Positions 37,252 to 47,043 are shown, counted from the first letter of the stretch. The stretch: DNA of 64,000 nucleotides from Streptomyces toyocaensis (GCF_000725125.1 NZ_JFCB01000010.1:124001-188000), one strand, 5' to 3'. Notes: generated from the letters alone by a model not told the origin. Numbers and translations are program-made.

Positions 37252-37285
37252 GCAACAACGGAATCCCTTGTTGGAGTCCCGTTGC
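37252..37285. promoter_or_regulatory. Nested inverted repeats upstream of polyamine operon
   Basis: GCAAC (37252-37256) pairs with GTTGC (37281-37285), and CAACAA (37253-37258) with TTGTTG (37268-37273). The stretch is AT-rich for this genome and lies about 70 bases upstream of the first gene of the polyamine uptake operon, a fitting location for an operator of a polyamine-responsive regulator. Confidence 0.4.
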
Positions 37286-37355
37286 TCTGTCAGGATCGGC
37301 ACTCAAATCGAGCTGGAGCCACGCCGCCCCCCTCGGGGACACGGAGGAGAGCGAC

Positions 37356-38891
37356 ATGCACAACCCGGGCACCACCACCCCGGAACGATTTCCCGCCCAG
37401 GACCGGTTCGCGGACGGAGCGCAGTTCATCGCGGGCCGTCCGGCGAAGGGCACCTCGGGCCGTACCCACGCGGTCGTCGACCCGGCCACCGGCGCGGAGG
37501 TGTACGCCTACGAGCTCGCCGGCACCGACGACGTCGACGCGGCGGTCGCCGCCGCGCGGGAGGCCTTCCCGGCCTGGGCCGGCGCCACCCCGGGCGAGCG
37601 TTCCGACGCCCTGCACCGGTTCGCCGCCGTCGTCGCCGACCGTGCGGAGGACTTCGCGCGTGCCGAGTCGCTGCAGTGCGGCAAGCCCCTGAAGCTGAGC
37701 CGCGAGTTCGACGTCCCGGGCACCGTCGACAACATCACCTTCTTCGCCGGCGCCGCCCGCCACCTCCAGGGGCAGTCGGCGGGCGAGTACTCCGGCGACC
37801 ACACCTCCTACGTGCGCCGCGAGCCCATCGGTGTCGTCGGCTCCATCGCCCCCTGGAACTACCCGCTCCAGATGGCCGCCTGGAAGGTCCTCCCGGCGAT
37901 CGCCGCGGGCAACACCATCGTCCTCAAGCCCGCCGAGCTCACCCCCCTGACCTCGCTCCTCTTCGCGCGGGCCGCCACCGACGCGGGCATCCCGGACGGT
38001 GTGATCAACATCGTCACCGGCACCGGCAGGGAGGCCGGCGAACACCTGGTCGGCCACCCCGACGTGGCCATGACCTCCTTCACCGGCTCCACAGCCGTCG
38101 GCAGGCGGGTCGCCGAGATCGCCACCGCCACCGTCAAGCGCCTCCACCTGGAGCTCGGCGGCAAGGCCCCCTTCGTCGTCTTCGACGACGCCGACCTCGA
38201 CGCCGCCGTCAACGGCGCCGTGGCGGGCGCGCTCATCAACACCGGGCAGGACTGCACGGCCGCCACGCGCGCGTATGTGCAGCGACCCCTCTACGAGGCG
38301 TTCGTCGAGCGCACCGCCGCCCTGATGGACACCGTCCGGCTCGGTGACCCCTTCGCCCCCGGCACCGACCTCGGTCCGCTGATCTCGCACGTCCAGCGCG
38401 ACCGCGTGGCCGGCTTCGTCGACAGGGCGCGTGCCTACGCGCGCGTGGTGACCGGTGGTGAGACACCCCTGGGCGAGCTGGCGAACGGCGCGTACTATCG
38501 CCCCACGCTCATCGCCGACGCGGCGCAGGACAGCGAGGTCGTGCAGTCCGAGATCTTCGGTCCGGTGCTGGTCGTCCTGCCCTTCGACACCGACGACGAG
38601 GGCATCACGCTGGCCAACGACACCCCGTACGGGCTCGCCGCCTCCGCCTGGAGCCGGGACGTGTACCGCACGGGCCGGGCCACCCGCGAGATCAAGGCGG
38701 GGTGCGTGTGGATCAACGACCACATCCCGATCATCAGCGAGATGCCGCACGGCGGCTACAAGGCGTCCGGCTTCGGCAAGGACATGTCCTCGTACTCCTT
38801 CGAGGAATACACCCAGATCAAGCACGTCATGTTCGACAACACCGCGGTGGTCCGCAAGGACTGGCACCGCACCGTCTTCGGGGACCGATAG
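37356..38891 (+). CDS. Aldehyde dehydrogenase (PuuC-like / aminobutyraldehyde)
   Basis: A 511-residue aldehyde dehydrogenase. Catalytic cysteine in INTGQDCTAATRAYV near residue 300; base glutamate in LHLELGGKAPFVVF near 265; PWNYP near 167; final MPHGGYKASGFGKDMS. ATG 37356 follows GGAGGAG. It leads an operon with PotD, A, B and C homologues and a flavin amine oxidase, so its aldehyde probably comes from that oxidase (for example gamma-glutamyl-aminobutyraldehyde or 4-aminobutyraldehyde). It is highly similar to the enzyme at 30967. Confidence 0.92.
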   Translation: MHNPGTTTPERFPAQDRFADGAQFIAGRPAKGTSGRTHAVVDPATGAEVYAYELAGTDDVDAAVAAAREAFPAWAGATPGERSDALHRFAAVVADRAEDFARAESLQCGKPLKLSREFDVPGTVDNITFFAGAARHLQGQSAGEYSGDHTSYVRREPIGVVGSIAPWNYPLQMAAWKVLPAIAAGNTIVLKPAELTPLTSLLFARAATDAGIPDGVINIVTGTGREAGEHLVGHPDVAMTSFTGSTAVGRRVAEIATATVKRLHLELGGKAPFVVFDDADLDAAVNGAVAGALINTGQDCTAATRAYVQRPLYEAFVERTAALMDTVRLGDPFAPGTDLGPLISHVQRDRVAGFVDRARAYARVVTGGETPLGELANGAYYRPTLIADAAQDSEVVQSEIFGPVLVVLPFDTDDEGITLANDTPYGLAASAWSRDVYRTGRATREIKAGCVWINDHIPIISEMPHGGYKASGFGKDMSSYSFEEYTQIKHVMFDNTAVVRKDWHRTVFGDR

Positions 38892-38940
38892 CAGCCAGGC
38901 CGCCCGACCGCGGCCAACCTCCCGAAAGGGCACCACGCGC

Positions 38941-40188
38941 ATGGAGCAGTACGAGCCCGACCGCCTCTCGCCGGCCCAGGAGGCCGCGATACGGCGCAGT
39001 TTCCGCAACGGCAGGGCGGCCCTGAGCCGCCGTTCCCTGCTGCGCGCCTCCGCGGGCGGTGCGCTCGCGGTGGGCGGACTCGGCGCGCTGAGCGCCTGCG
39101 GCATCCCCGCCGCCGGAAACACGCAGGGCGGCGTCTCGGCGGAGGACCACTCGAAGGAGGAGAAGACCGTCAGCTTCTCCAACTGGACCGAGTACATGGA
39201 CGTCGACGACAGCGGGCGGAAGCATCCCACGCTGGACGCGTTCACCCGACGCACCGGCATCAAGGTCAAGTACACCGAGGACATCAACGACAACACCGAG
39301 TTCTTCGGCAAGATCAAGCCGCAGCTCGCCGCCGGCCAGGACACCGGCCGCGACATCATCGTCCTCACCGACTGGCTCGCCGCCCGGCTGATCCGGCTCG
39401 GCTGGGTGCAGAAGCTGGACCCGGCCAACCTGCCGCACGCCTTCGCCAACCTGTCGCCCCAGTTCCGCAGCCCCGACTGGGACCCGGGCCGCGCCTACTC
39501 CTACCCCTGGCAGGGCATCGCCACGGTCATCGCCTACAACAAGAAGGCGCTCGACGGTGTGGAGGTGAGGACCCTTTCCGACCTGCTGGACAACCCCAAG
39601 CTCAAGGGCCGTGTCGGCCTCCTCACCGAGATGCGCGACACCATGGGCCTGACCCTGCTCGACATGGGCAAGGAGCCGGAGAAGTTCACCGCCGACGACT
39701 ACGACGCGGCGCTCGCCCGGCTCCAGAAGGCCGTCGACAAGGGCCAGATCCGCCGCTTCACCGGCAACGACTACACCGCGGACATCAGCAAGGGCGACTT
39801 CGCTGCCTGTGTGGCCTGGGCCGGTGACGTCGTCCAGCTGAAGGCGGACAACCCGGACATCGACTTCCTGATCCCCGACAGCGGCTACATGATGTCCAGC
39901 GACAACCTGCTGGTGCCCAACAAGGCCCGCCACAAGGCCAACGCCGAGCGGCTCATCGACTACTACTTCGAGCCGCGGGCCGCCGCGGAGCTCGCCGCCT
40001 ACATCAACTTCGTCTGCCCGGTCGAGGGAGTGAAGGGCGAGCTCGCGAAGATCGACGAGGACGCGGCGAACAACCCGCTGATCCTCCCCGACAAGGCCAT
40101 GCAGGCCAAGTCCCGTGCCTTCCGCTCCCTGAGTTCCGAGGAAGAGACGGCATTCGAAGAGAAGTTCGCGAAGCTCACTGGGGCGTGA
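38941..40188 (+). CDS. potD: Spermidine/putrescine ABC transporter substrate-binding lipoprotein
   Basis: A 415-residue PotD-type binding protein. The N-terminus is long, with a twin-arginine-like stretch SRRSLLRAS and a lipobox LSAC near residue 52, so it is probably a Tat-exported lipoprotein. The mature part begins KTVSFSNWTEYMD, typical for polyamine-binding proteins; WQGIATVIAYNKKAL and FIPDSG-like FLIPDSGYMMSSDNL line the ligand cleft. ATG 38941. It is followed after four bases by the ATPase gene. Confidence 0.93.
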   Translation: MEQYEPDRLSPAQEAAIRRSFRNGRAALSRRSLLRASAGGALAVGGLGALSACGIPAAGNTQGGVSAEDHSKEEKTVSFSNWTEYMDVDDSGRKHPTLDAFTRRTGIKVKYTEDINDNTEFFGKIKPQLAAGQDTGRDIIVLTDWLAARLIRLGWVQKLDPANLPHAFANLSPQFRSPDWDPGRAYSYPWQGIATVIAYNKKALDGVEVRTLSDLLDNPKLKGRVGLLTEMRDTMGLTLLDMGKEPEKFTADDYDAALARLQKAVDKGQIRRFTGNDYTADISKGDFAACVAWAGDVVQLKADNPDIDFLIPDSGYMMSSDNLLVPNKARHKANAERLIDYYFEPRAAAELAAYINFVCPVEGVKGELAKIDEDAANNPLILPDKAMQAKSRAFRSLSSEEETAFEEKFAKLTGA

Positions 40189-40192
40189 CGAG

Positions 40193-41386
40193 ATGAAGAC
40201 GACCAAAGACACCAGCGCGGCCGGCAACGGCGGGGACGTCCGCCTCACCGGCATCAGCAAGACGTACGGCTCCTTCACCGCCGTGCACCCGCTCGACCTG
40301 ACCGTTCCGCAGGGCTCCTTCTTCGCCCTGCTGGGCGCCTCCGGCTGCGGCAAGACCACCACCCTGCGCATGATCGCCGGCCTGGAGGAGCCCACCGCCG
40401 GCACCGTCCACCTCGGCGACCAGGACGTCACCGCGCTCCCGCCGTACAAGCGGCCGGTGAACACGGTCTTCCAGTCCTACGCCCTCTTCCCGCACCTCGA
40501 CATCTTCGAGAACGTCGCCTTCGGCCTGCGGCGGCGCGGCATCAAGAGCGTCAAGAAGCAGGTCGACGAGATGCTGGAACTGGTCCAGCTCGGCGAGCAG
40601 GCCCGCAAGAAGCCGCACCAGCTCTCCGGCGGCCAGCAGCAGCGCGTCGCGGTGGCCCGCGCGCTGATCAACCACCCCAAGGTGCTGCTCCTCGACGAGC
40701 CGCTCGGTGCCCTCGACCTGAAGCTGCGCCGCCAGATGCAGCTCGAGCTCAAGCGCATCCAGACCGAGGTCGGCATCACCTTCGTGCACGTCACGCACGA
40801 CCAGGAGGAGGCCATGACCATGGCCGACACGGTCGCCGTGATGAACGCCGGCCGGGTCGAGCAGCTCGGCACGCCCGCCGACCTCTACGAGAACCCGCGC
40901 ACCACCTTCGTCGCCAACTTCCTCGGCACCTCCAACTTCATCGAGGCCGAGGTGGACTCCGCCTCGGGCGACGAGATCGTGCTGAGGGCGGGCGGCGGCA
41001 AGCTGATCCTGCCCGGGGCCCGCAACAGCGCGCCCACGACGGCCGGAGGCAAGGTCCTGGTCGGCGTGCGCCCGGAGAAGATCTCCCTCACCCCCGCCGA
41101 CGACGCCGGCGAGATACCCGAGGGCCGCAACCGGATCACCGGCCGCATCGCCGACTCGAGCTTCATCGGCGTGTCCACACAGTTCGTCGTCGACAGCCCG
41201 GTCTGCTCCGACTTCGAGGTCTACGTCCAGAACATCGACCGCGACGCCCGGCTGCGGCCCGGCGCCGAGGTGGTCCTGCACTGGAACCCGGCGCACACCT
41301 TCGGCCTGGACGCGGCGCAGTCCCTGCTCGCCGGGACAGTGGGCTCCGCGGGTGTGGAGACGGTCGCGGAAGAGGTCGCCCGATGA
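40193..41386 (+). CDS. potA: Spermidine/putrescine ABC transporter ATPase
   Basis: A 397-residue ATPase. Walker [10 protein letters not shown] near residues 48-57, signature [15 protein letters not shown] near 145-159, Walker [13 protein letters not shown] near 166. A C-terminal TOBE domain with [10 protein letters not shown] follows. It shares all standard residues. ATG 40193; the stop overlaps the potB ATG by four bases. It energises the polyamine importer. Confidence 0.95.
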   Translation: MKTTKDTSAAGNGGDVRLTGISKTYGSFTAVHPLDLTVPQGSFFALLGASGCGKTTTLRMIAGLEEPTAGTVHLGDQDVTALPPYKRPVNTVFQSYALFPHLDIFENVAFGLRRRGIKSVKKQVDEMLELVQLGEQARKKPHQLSGGQQQRVAVARALINHPKVLLLDEPLGALDLKLRRQMQLELKRIQTEVGITFVHVTHDQEEAMTMADTVAVMNAGRVEQLGTPADLYENPRTTFVANFLGTSNFIEAEVDSASGDEIVLRAGGGKLILPGARNSAPTTAGGKVLVGVRPEKISLTPADDAGEIPEGRNRITGRIADSSFIGVSTQFVVDSPVCSDFEVYVQNIDRDARLRPGAEVVLHWNPAHTFGLDAAQSLLAGTVGSAGVETVAEEVAR

Positions 41387-42306
41387 CGACGGTCACCGAG
41401 GCGCCACCCCTGGCGCCCGCCCCGGAACGGAAACCCCCGCGCAAGCGGGGCCGCTGGACGCCGTACTGGCTGCTGCTGCCCGGCCTGCTGTGGCTGGTCG
41501 TCTTCTTCGCGCTGCCCGTGATCTACCAGGCCTCCACGTCCGTGCAGACGGGCTCCCTGGAGGAGGGCTACAAGGTCACCTGGCACTTCGCCACCTACTG
41601 GGACGCCCTGTCCGAGTACTGGCCGCAGTTCGTCCGGTCGGTGCTCTACGCGGCCTCCGCGACCGTGCTGTGCCTGCTGCTCGGTTACCCGCTGGCCTAT
41701 CTGATCGCCTTCCGCGCGGGACGCTGGCGAAACCTGATCATGATCCTGGTGATCGCGCCGTTCTTCACCAGCTTCCTGATCCGCACCCTCGCCTGGAAGA
41801 CGATCCTCGCGGACGGCGGGCCGGTGGTCGACGCCCTGAACACCCTGCACGTCCTGGACGTCACGGCATGGCTCGGCTGGACCGCCGGCGACCGGGTGCT
41901 CGCCACCCCGCTCGCGGTCGTCTGCGGTCTGACGTACAACTTCCTGCCGTTCATGATCCTTCCGCTCTACACCTCGCTGGAGCGCATCGATCCCCGGCTG
42001 CACGAAGCGGCGAACGACCTCTACGCCAAGCCGTCGACCACCTTCCGCCGGGTCACCTTCCCGCTGTCGATGCCGGGCGTCGTCTCCGGCACGCTGCTGA
42101 CGTTCATCCCGGCGTCCGGCGACTACATCAACTCCGACCTGCTCGGCTCCACCGACACCCGCATGGTCGGCAACGTCATCCAGTCGCAGTTCCTCCGGAT
42201 CCTCGACTACCCGACGGCCGCGGCGCTCTCGTTCATCCTGATGGCCGCGATCCTCGTCATCGTCACGCTCTACATCCGCAAGTCCGGCACGGAGGATCTG
42301 GTTTAA
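41383..42306 (+). CDS. potB: Spermidine/putrescine ABC transporter permease PotB
   Basis: A 307-residue permease with six hydrophobic segments, starting YWLLLPGLLWLVVFFALPVIYQ near residues 27-48. The EAA-type coupling loop is EAANDLYAKPSTTFRRVTFPLSMPG near residue 210. Overlaps the potA stop (ATGA). It ends with TAA immediately before the potC ATG. Confidence 0.94.
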   Translation: MTTVTEAPPLAPAPERKPPRKRGRWTPYWLLLPGLLWLVVFFALPVIYQASTSVQTGSLEEGYKVTWHFATYWDALSEYWPQFVRSVLYAASATVLCLLLGYPLAYLIAFRAGRWRNLIMILVIAPFFTSFLIRTLAWKTILADGGPVVDALNTLHVLDVTAWLGWTAGDRVLATPLAVVCGLTYNFLPFMILPLYTSLERIDPRLHEAANDLYAKPSTTFRRVTFPLSMPGVVSGTLLTFIPASGDYINSDLLGSTDTRMVGNVIQSQFLRILDYPTAAALSFILMAAILVIVTLYIRKSGTEDLV

Positions 42307-43107
42307 ATGACCTTCGTCAACTGGCTCAAGCGCCACCTCGTCGTCCTCGCGGGACTGCTGACGCTCGCGTACCTCCTGCTGCCGAACGTCGTCGTCACCG
42401 TGTTCTCCTTCAACAACCCGAAGGGGCGTTTCAACTACACGTGGCAGGAGTTCTCCACCGAGGCGTGGCAGGACCCCTGCGGTGTGTCCGGCCTGTGCGC
42501 CTCCCTGTCGCTCAGCCTCCAGCTCGCGCTGTGGGCGACGCTCGGCGCCACCCTGCTCGGCACGATGATCGCCTTCGCGCTTGTCCGCTACCGTTTCCGC
42601 GCGCGCGGCGCCGTCAACTCGCTGATCTTCCTGCCGATGGCGATGCCCGAGGTGGTCATGGCGGCCTCGCTGCTCACCCTGTTCCTCAACATGGGCGCCC
42701 AGCTCGGCTTCTGGACGATCCTGATCGCCCACATCATGTTCTGTCTCAGCTTCGTCGTGGTCGCCGTGAAGGCCCGCGTGATGTCGATGGACCCCCGGCT
42801 CGAGCAGGCAGCACAGGACCTGTACGCCGGCCCGGTCCAGACGTTCCTCCGGGTGACGCTGCCGATCGCCGCCCCGGGCATCGCGGCGGGCGCGCTCCTC
42901 GCCTTCGCGCTCTCCTTCGACGATTTCATCATCACCAACTTCAACGCCGGTTCGACCGTCACCTTCCCGATGTTCGTCTGGGGCTCCGCGCAGCGCGGAA
43001 CCCCGGTCCAGATCAATGTCATCGGTACGGCCATGTTCGTCATCGCCGTGACGCTGGTGCTGGTCTCCATGGTCGTCGGCAAGCGCCGCAACCGTCAGAA
43101 GGCATAG
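42307..43107 (+). CDS. potC: Spermidine/putrescine ABC transporter permease PotC
   Basis: A 266-residue permease with six hydrophobic segments (VVLAGLLTLAYLLLPNVVVTVF first). The coupling loop is EQAAQDLYAGPVQTFLRVTLPIAAPG near residue 165; SFDDFIITNF near 215 is typical of PotC. It begins at the base after the potB stop, without a gap. Confidence 0.94.
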   Translation: MTFVNWLKRHLVVLAGLLTLAYLLLPNVVVTVFSFNNPKGRFNYTWQEFSTEAWQDPCGVSGLCASLSLSLQLALWATLGATLLGTMIAFALVRYRFRARGAVNSLIFLPMAMPEVVMAASLLTLFLNMGAQLGFWTILIAHIMFCLSFVVVAVKARVMSMDPRLEQAAQDLYAGPVQTFLRVTLPIAAPGIAAGALLAFALSFDDFIITNFNAGSTVTFPMFVWGSAQRGTPVQINVIGTAMFVIAVTLVLVSMVVGKRRNRQKA

Positions 43108-43143
43108 AAACACAACCGCATTCCCCTGTAGGGAGTTGAAATC

Positions 43144-44562
43144 ATGGCCCCGAGCGCCATGAGCCGTTGGAGCAGATCCCTTTCCGAGGCCCGGCCGGCC
43201 GCCTACTGGCTGGACGACCCCGGCAGGCCCGGCCCCGAGCCCGCCCTCACCGGCGCCGAGACCTGCGACCTGCTGGTCGTCGGCGGCGGCTACAGCGGAC
43301 TGTGGACCGCGCTGATCGCCAAGGAGCGCGATCCCGCACGGGACGTCGTGCTGGTGGAGGGCCGCGAGGCGGGCTGGGCCGCCTCCGGCCGCAACGGGGG
43401 ATTCTGCGCGGCCTCCCTCACCCACGGCCTGCCGAACGGACTGACCCGCTGGCCGGACGAGATCCAGACCCTTCAGCGGCTGGGCGCCCGCAACCTCGAC
43501 GCCATCGAGGAGACGGTCGCCCGCCACTCCATCGACTGCGACTTCGAACGCACCGGTGAGATCGACGTCGCCACCGAGCCGTACCAGGCCCGCGAGCTGA
43601 AGGACTGGTACGAGGAGATCCGGGCCAAGGGCCTCGCGGAGGGCCTCGAGTACCTGGACACCGAGGCCGTACGGGACCAGGTGAACTCCCCGACCTTCCT
43701 GGCCGGCCTCCACGACCGCCGGGGGGTGGCGATGCTCCACCCGGCCAGGCTCGCCTGGGGGCTGAAGCGGGCCTGCCTCGACCTCGGTGTGCGCGTGTAC
43801 GAGCACACCCCCGCCCTGAGCCTGAAGCCGTACGGCGCCGGCATGGCCGTACGGACCCCCTACGGGCGGATCCGCGCCCCTGCGGTGGCGCTCGGCACCA
43901 ACGTCTTCCCCAGCCTGGTCCGGCGGGTCCGCGCCTACACCGTTCCGGTCTACGACTACGCCCTGATGACGGAGCCGCTGACGGCGGACCAACTGGCGTC
44001 GGTCGGCTGGAGGAACCGCCAGGGCCTCGGGGACAGCGCCAACCAGTTCCACTACTTCCGGCTGTCCGCCGACAACCGGATCCTGTGGGGCGGTTACGAC
44101 GCGGTCTATCCCTACGGCGGCCGGGTGCGCGCCGAGTACGACGACCGTCCGGAGACCTACGCCAAGCTCGCCGGTCACTTCTTCACCTGCTTCCCGCAGC
44201 TCGAGGGGGTGCGCTTCACCCACGCCTGGGGCGGCGCGATCGACACCTGCTCCCGCTTCTCGGCGTTCTTCGGTACCGCGCACGCGGGGAAGGTGGCGTA
44301 CGCGGCGGGCTACACGGGGCTCGGCGTCGGCGCCACGCGCTTCGGGGCCGAGGTGATGCTGGACCTGCTGGCGGGGGAGCGGACCGAGCGCACGGAGCTG
44401 GAGATGGTGCGCAGGAAGCCGCTGCCGTTCCCGCCGGAGCCGTTCGCCTGGACCGGTATCGCCCTCACCAAATGGTCGCTGGCCAGGGCGGACGCCCAGG
44501 GCGGGCGGCGCAACCTGTGGCTGCGGACGATGGACAGGCTGGGCCTCGGCTTCGACAGCTGA
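43144..44562 (+). CDS. FAD-dependent amine oxidase (PuuB-like)
   Basis: A 472-residue flavoprotein of the DAO/glycine-oxidase family, close to gamma-glutamylputrescine oxidase PuuB. The dinucleotide-binding VVGGGYSGLWTALIAKE near residues 45-61 begins the FAD domain; GREAGWAASGRNGGF near 77-91 and YTGLGVGATRFGAE near 390 complete the fold. It would oxidise a primary amine of a polyamine or its glutamylated form to an aldehyde, H2O2 and ammonia. ATG 43144 follows GGGAG. It is the last gene of the polyamine operon. Confidence 0.9.
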   Translation: MAPSAMSRWSRSLSEARPAAYWLDDPGRPGPEPALTGAETCDLLVVGGGYSGLWTALIAKERDPARDVVLVEGREAGWAASGRNGGFCAASLTHGLPNGLTRWPDEIQTLQRLGARNLDAIEETVARHSIDCDFERTGEIDVATEPYQARELKDWYEEIRAKGLAEGLEYLDTEAVRDQVNSPTFLAGLHDRRGVAMLHPARLAWGLKRACLDLGVRVYEHTPALSLKPYGAGMAVRTPYGRIRAPAVALGTNVFPSLVRRVRAYTVPVYDYALMTEPLTADQLASVGWRNRQGLGDSANQFHYFRLSADNRILWGGYDAVYPYGGRVRAEYDDRPETYAKLAGHFFTCFPQLEGVRFTHAWGGAIDTCSRFSAFFGTAHAGKVAYAAGYTGLGVGATRFGAEVMLDLLAGERTERTELEMVRRKPLPFPPEPFAWTGIALTKWSLARADAQGGRRNLWLRTMDRLGLGFDS

Positions 44563-44575
44563 ATCACGCGGGGGC

Positions 44576-44604
44576 TTGACAACCGAATTGGTCTGGACCA
44601 AATT
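44576..44604 (+). promoter_or_regulatory. Chitinase promoter with DasR-type operator
   Basis: A perfect -35 TTGACA (44576-44581) is followed after 17 bases by CAAATT (44599-44604). Between and into the -10 lies TTGGTCTGGACCAA (44588-44601), a near-perfect match to the dre consensus TGGTCTAGACCA (one mismatch). DasR is the GlcNAc-responsive GntR-family regulator of chitin use in Streptomyces; its binding here would block the promoter. Confidence 0.75.
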
Positions 44605-44648
44605 GAGCGCGCTCCACCCCTCCCGTTCCCCCATGCCCGGAGGCCCTT

Positions 44649-46466
44649 GTGGATCGCCCCAGACCTCTCGCGCGCCGGCCCCTCGTCGCGTTGCTCACCG
44701 TGATTGCCCTCGCCGCGACCGGAATGACCGCGGCGTCCACGTCGGCCGCCCGCGCGGCCGACGTGGACGCCGTCAGGAACGGCGGCTTCGAAGCCGGCCT
44801 CGACGGCTGGAGCTGTACGGCCGGGACGACCGTGAACTCACCTGTTCACAGCGGAAGTTCGGCGCTCGAGGCGACCCCGGCCGGTGCGGACAACGCCCGT
44901 TGCACGCAGACCGTCACCGTGAAACCGGACTCCCAGTACACCCTCTCCGGCCAGGTCCGCGGCAGCTACGTCCACCTCGGGGCGAGCGGCACGGGCACCA
45001 CCGACGTCTCCACCTGGGCCCAGTCCGCCCCCGACTGGCAACGGCTCACCACCACCTTCCGCACCGGCCCCTCCACCACCCGCGTCACGATCCACACCCA
45101 CGGCTGGTACGGCACCGGCACCTACCACGCCGACGACATCACCCTCGTCGGCCCGGGCGGCGAGACCGGGCAGCCGCCCGCCCCGCCCACCGGTCTGCGG
45201 ACGGGCACCGTCACCTCGACCAGCGTGGCCCTGTCCTGGTCGCCGGCCGCGGGCGCCACCGGCTACGCGGTCTACCGCGACGGCGCCAGGGTCCAGAGCG
45301 TCAGCGGCACGTCGGCCACCGTGTCCGGACTGTCGCCGAGGACGGCCTACGCCTTCCAGGTCGCGGCCGTGAACGACGCCGGGGAGTCGGCCCGTTCGGC
45401 CACCGTGACGGCGACGACGGGTGAACCCGACTCGGGCGGCGGTCCCTCCGGCCTCCCGCCGCACGCGCTGGTCGGCTACCTCCACGCGAGCTTCGCCAAC
45501 GGCTCCGGCTACACCCGTCTCGCCGACGTCCCCGACAGCTGGGACGTCATCGACCTGGCCTTCGGCGAGCCGACCACCGTCACCTCCGGCGACATCCGCT
45601 TCGACCGCTGTCCCGCCTCGGAGTGCCCCGGCGTGGAGAGCGACGCCGAGTTCAAGGCGGCCGTCAGGGCCAAGCAGGCGGCAGGGAAGAAGGTGCTGAT
45701 CTCCATCGGTGGTCAGAACGGCCAGGTGCGGCTCACCACCGCCGCCGCCCGCGACATGTTCGTCACCTCCGTCTCGAGGATCATCGACGAGTACGGACTC
45801 GACGGCCTGGACATCGACTTCGAGGGTCACTCGCTCTCCCTGGACGCCGACGACACGGACTTCAGGAATCCGAAGACCCCGGTGATCGTCAACCTGATCT
45901 CCGCGCTGAAGACCCTCAAAGCGAAGTACGGGGACGACTTCGTGCTGACGATGGCCCCGGAGACCTTCTTCGTCCAGCTCGGATACCAGTACTACGGCAC
46001 CGGCAAGTGGGGCGGGCAGGACCCGAGGGCGGGCGCGTACCTGCCGGTCATCCACGCCCTGCGCGACGAACTGACCCTGCTGCACGTCCAGGACTACAAC
46101 TCCGGACCGGTCATGGGCCTCGACAACCAGTACCACTCCATGGGCGGCGCCGACTTCCACATCGCGATGACCGACATGCTGCTCACCGGCTTCCCGGTCG
46201 CGGGCGACGCCGACCACGTCTTCCCGCCGCTGCGCGCCGACCAGGTCGCCATCGGGATGCCGGCCACCACCCACGCGGGCAACGGTCACGTCTCCCCGGC
46301 CGAGGTCACCAGGACACTGGACTGCCTGACCAAACGGACGAACTGCGGCTCGTACGCGACGCACGGCACGTGGCCGGCGCTGCGCGGGCTGATGACCTGG
46401 TCGGTCAACTGGGACCGATTCGGCGGCTGGGAGTTCCAGCGGACCTTCGACTCCTACTTCGGCTGA
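44649..46466 (+). CDS. Secreted GH18 chitinase with CBM and FnIII
   Basis: A 605-residue secreted enzyme. Signal peptide to about residue 36 (ending ARAAD). An N-terminal carbohydrate-binding module (about 37-165), a fibronectin type III domain (about 178-257), a short Gly/Ser linker, then the GH18 catalytic domain with the DxxDxDxE motif seen as DGLDIDFEG near residue 384-392; the acid glutamate is present. ATG is not used; GTG 44649 follows GGAGG. It hydrolyses chitin to chito-oligosaccharides. The dre site upstream implies DasR control. Its 3' end overlaps the convergent PAP2 gene by 62 bases. Confidence 0.94.
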   Translation: MDRPRPLARRPLVALLTVIALAATGMTAASTSAARAADVDAVRNGGFEAGLDGWSCTAGTTVNSPVHSGSSALEATPAGADNARCTQTVTVKPDSQYTLSGQVRGSYVHLGASGTGTTDVSTWAQSAPDWQRLTTTFRTGPSTTRVTIHTHGWYGTGTYHADDITLVGPGGETGQPPAPPTGLRTGTVTSTSVALSWSPAAGATGYAVYRDGARVQSVSGTSATVSGLSPRTAYAFQVAAVNDAGESARSATVTATTGEPDSGGGPSGLPPHALVGYLHASFANGSGYTRLADVPDSWDVIDLAFGEPTTVTSGDIRFDRCPASECPGVESDAEFKAAVRAKQAAGKKVLISIGGQNGQVRLTTAAARDMFVTSVSRIIDEYGLDGLDIDFEGHSLSLDADDTDFRNPKTPVIVNLISALKTLKAKYGDDFVLTMAPETFFVQLGYQYYGTGKWGGQDPRAGAYLPVIHALRDELTLLHVQDYNSGPVMGLDNQYHSMGGADFHIAMTDMLLTGFPVAGDADHVFPPLRADQVAIGMPATTHAGNGHVSPAEVTRTLDCLTKRTNCGSYATHGTWPALRGLMTWSVNWDRFGGWEFQRTFDSYFG

Positions 46467-47043
46467 CGACCAGCCACACACCGATGAGCAGGACCGCGCC
46501 GAGGCACCAACTGGCCGCCACGTCCAGCGGCCAGTGGTAGCCCCGGCGCACCAACCCGTACGAGGCGCCCAGGACCAGGGCGCCACAGAGCACGACCAGT
46601 CCACGGCGCACGGCCGGCGACCCGAGCAGCGGAAGGAGCAGCAGCGTCGCCGCGCCGTACGCCACGACGGCGGTGGCGGTATGGCCGGAGGGGTAGTAGC
46701 CGACGGCCGGGGGCACGGCCGGGGTGCCCGGGCGGTCGGTCCACTCCTTCAACGGCGCGACCAGCACCGGCACCAGCACCATCGCGAGGGCCCCGGCGAG
46801 GGGCGGCAGCCACCAGCGGTCATGGCCGCGCGCCCGCCCGCGCCACGCGACGAACGCCAGGGCGAGGGCCAGGAGGGGTACGGCCACCTGAATGTTGCCG
46901 ATGTCCGCGAGCAGTTCGGAGGCCCGGTCCGGACGGACGAGTTCCGCGCTCAGCCGTTCGTCGAGATCCACCAGCGGCCCGTCCGCGACGACCTGCCACG
47001 TGATCAGCGCGAAGAGGAGCAGGGGCGGTCCGAGCAGCAACAT
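46405..47043 (-). CDS. PAP2-family membrane phosphatase
   Basis: A 212-residue membrane protein with about six hydrophobic segments. The three phosphatase motifs are KEWTDRP (KxxxxxxRP type) near residue 108, PSGHT near 123 and RRGYHWPLDV near 170 with the catalytic His and Asp. Likely substrates are lipid phosphates (undecaprenyl pyrophosphate or phosphatidic acid). ATG 47043. It is convergent with the chitinase gene and overlaps it by 62 bases. Confidence 0.9.
   Translation of the reverse strand: MLLLGPPLLLFALITWQVVADGPLVDLDERLSAELVRPDRASELLADIGNIQVAVPLLALALAFVAWRGRARGHDRWWLPPLAGALAMVLVPVLVAPLKEWTDRPGTPAVPPAVGYYPSGHTATAVVAYGAATLLLLPLLGSPAVRRGLVVLCGALVLGASYGLVRRGYHWPLDVAASWCLGAVLLIGVWLVVSRSRSRRSAGTPSRRIGPS

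Noticed and set aside
41221..44634. A 1137-residue minus-strand open frame opposite potABC and the flavin oxidase
   Set aside because: Low-complexity translation, no start signal, and fully explained by four recognisable plus-strand genes.
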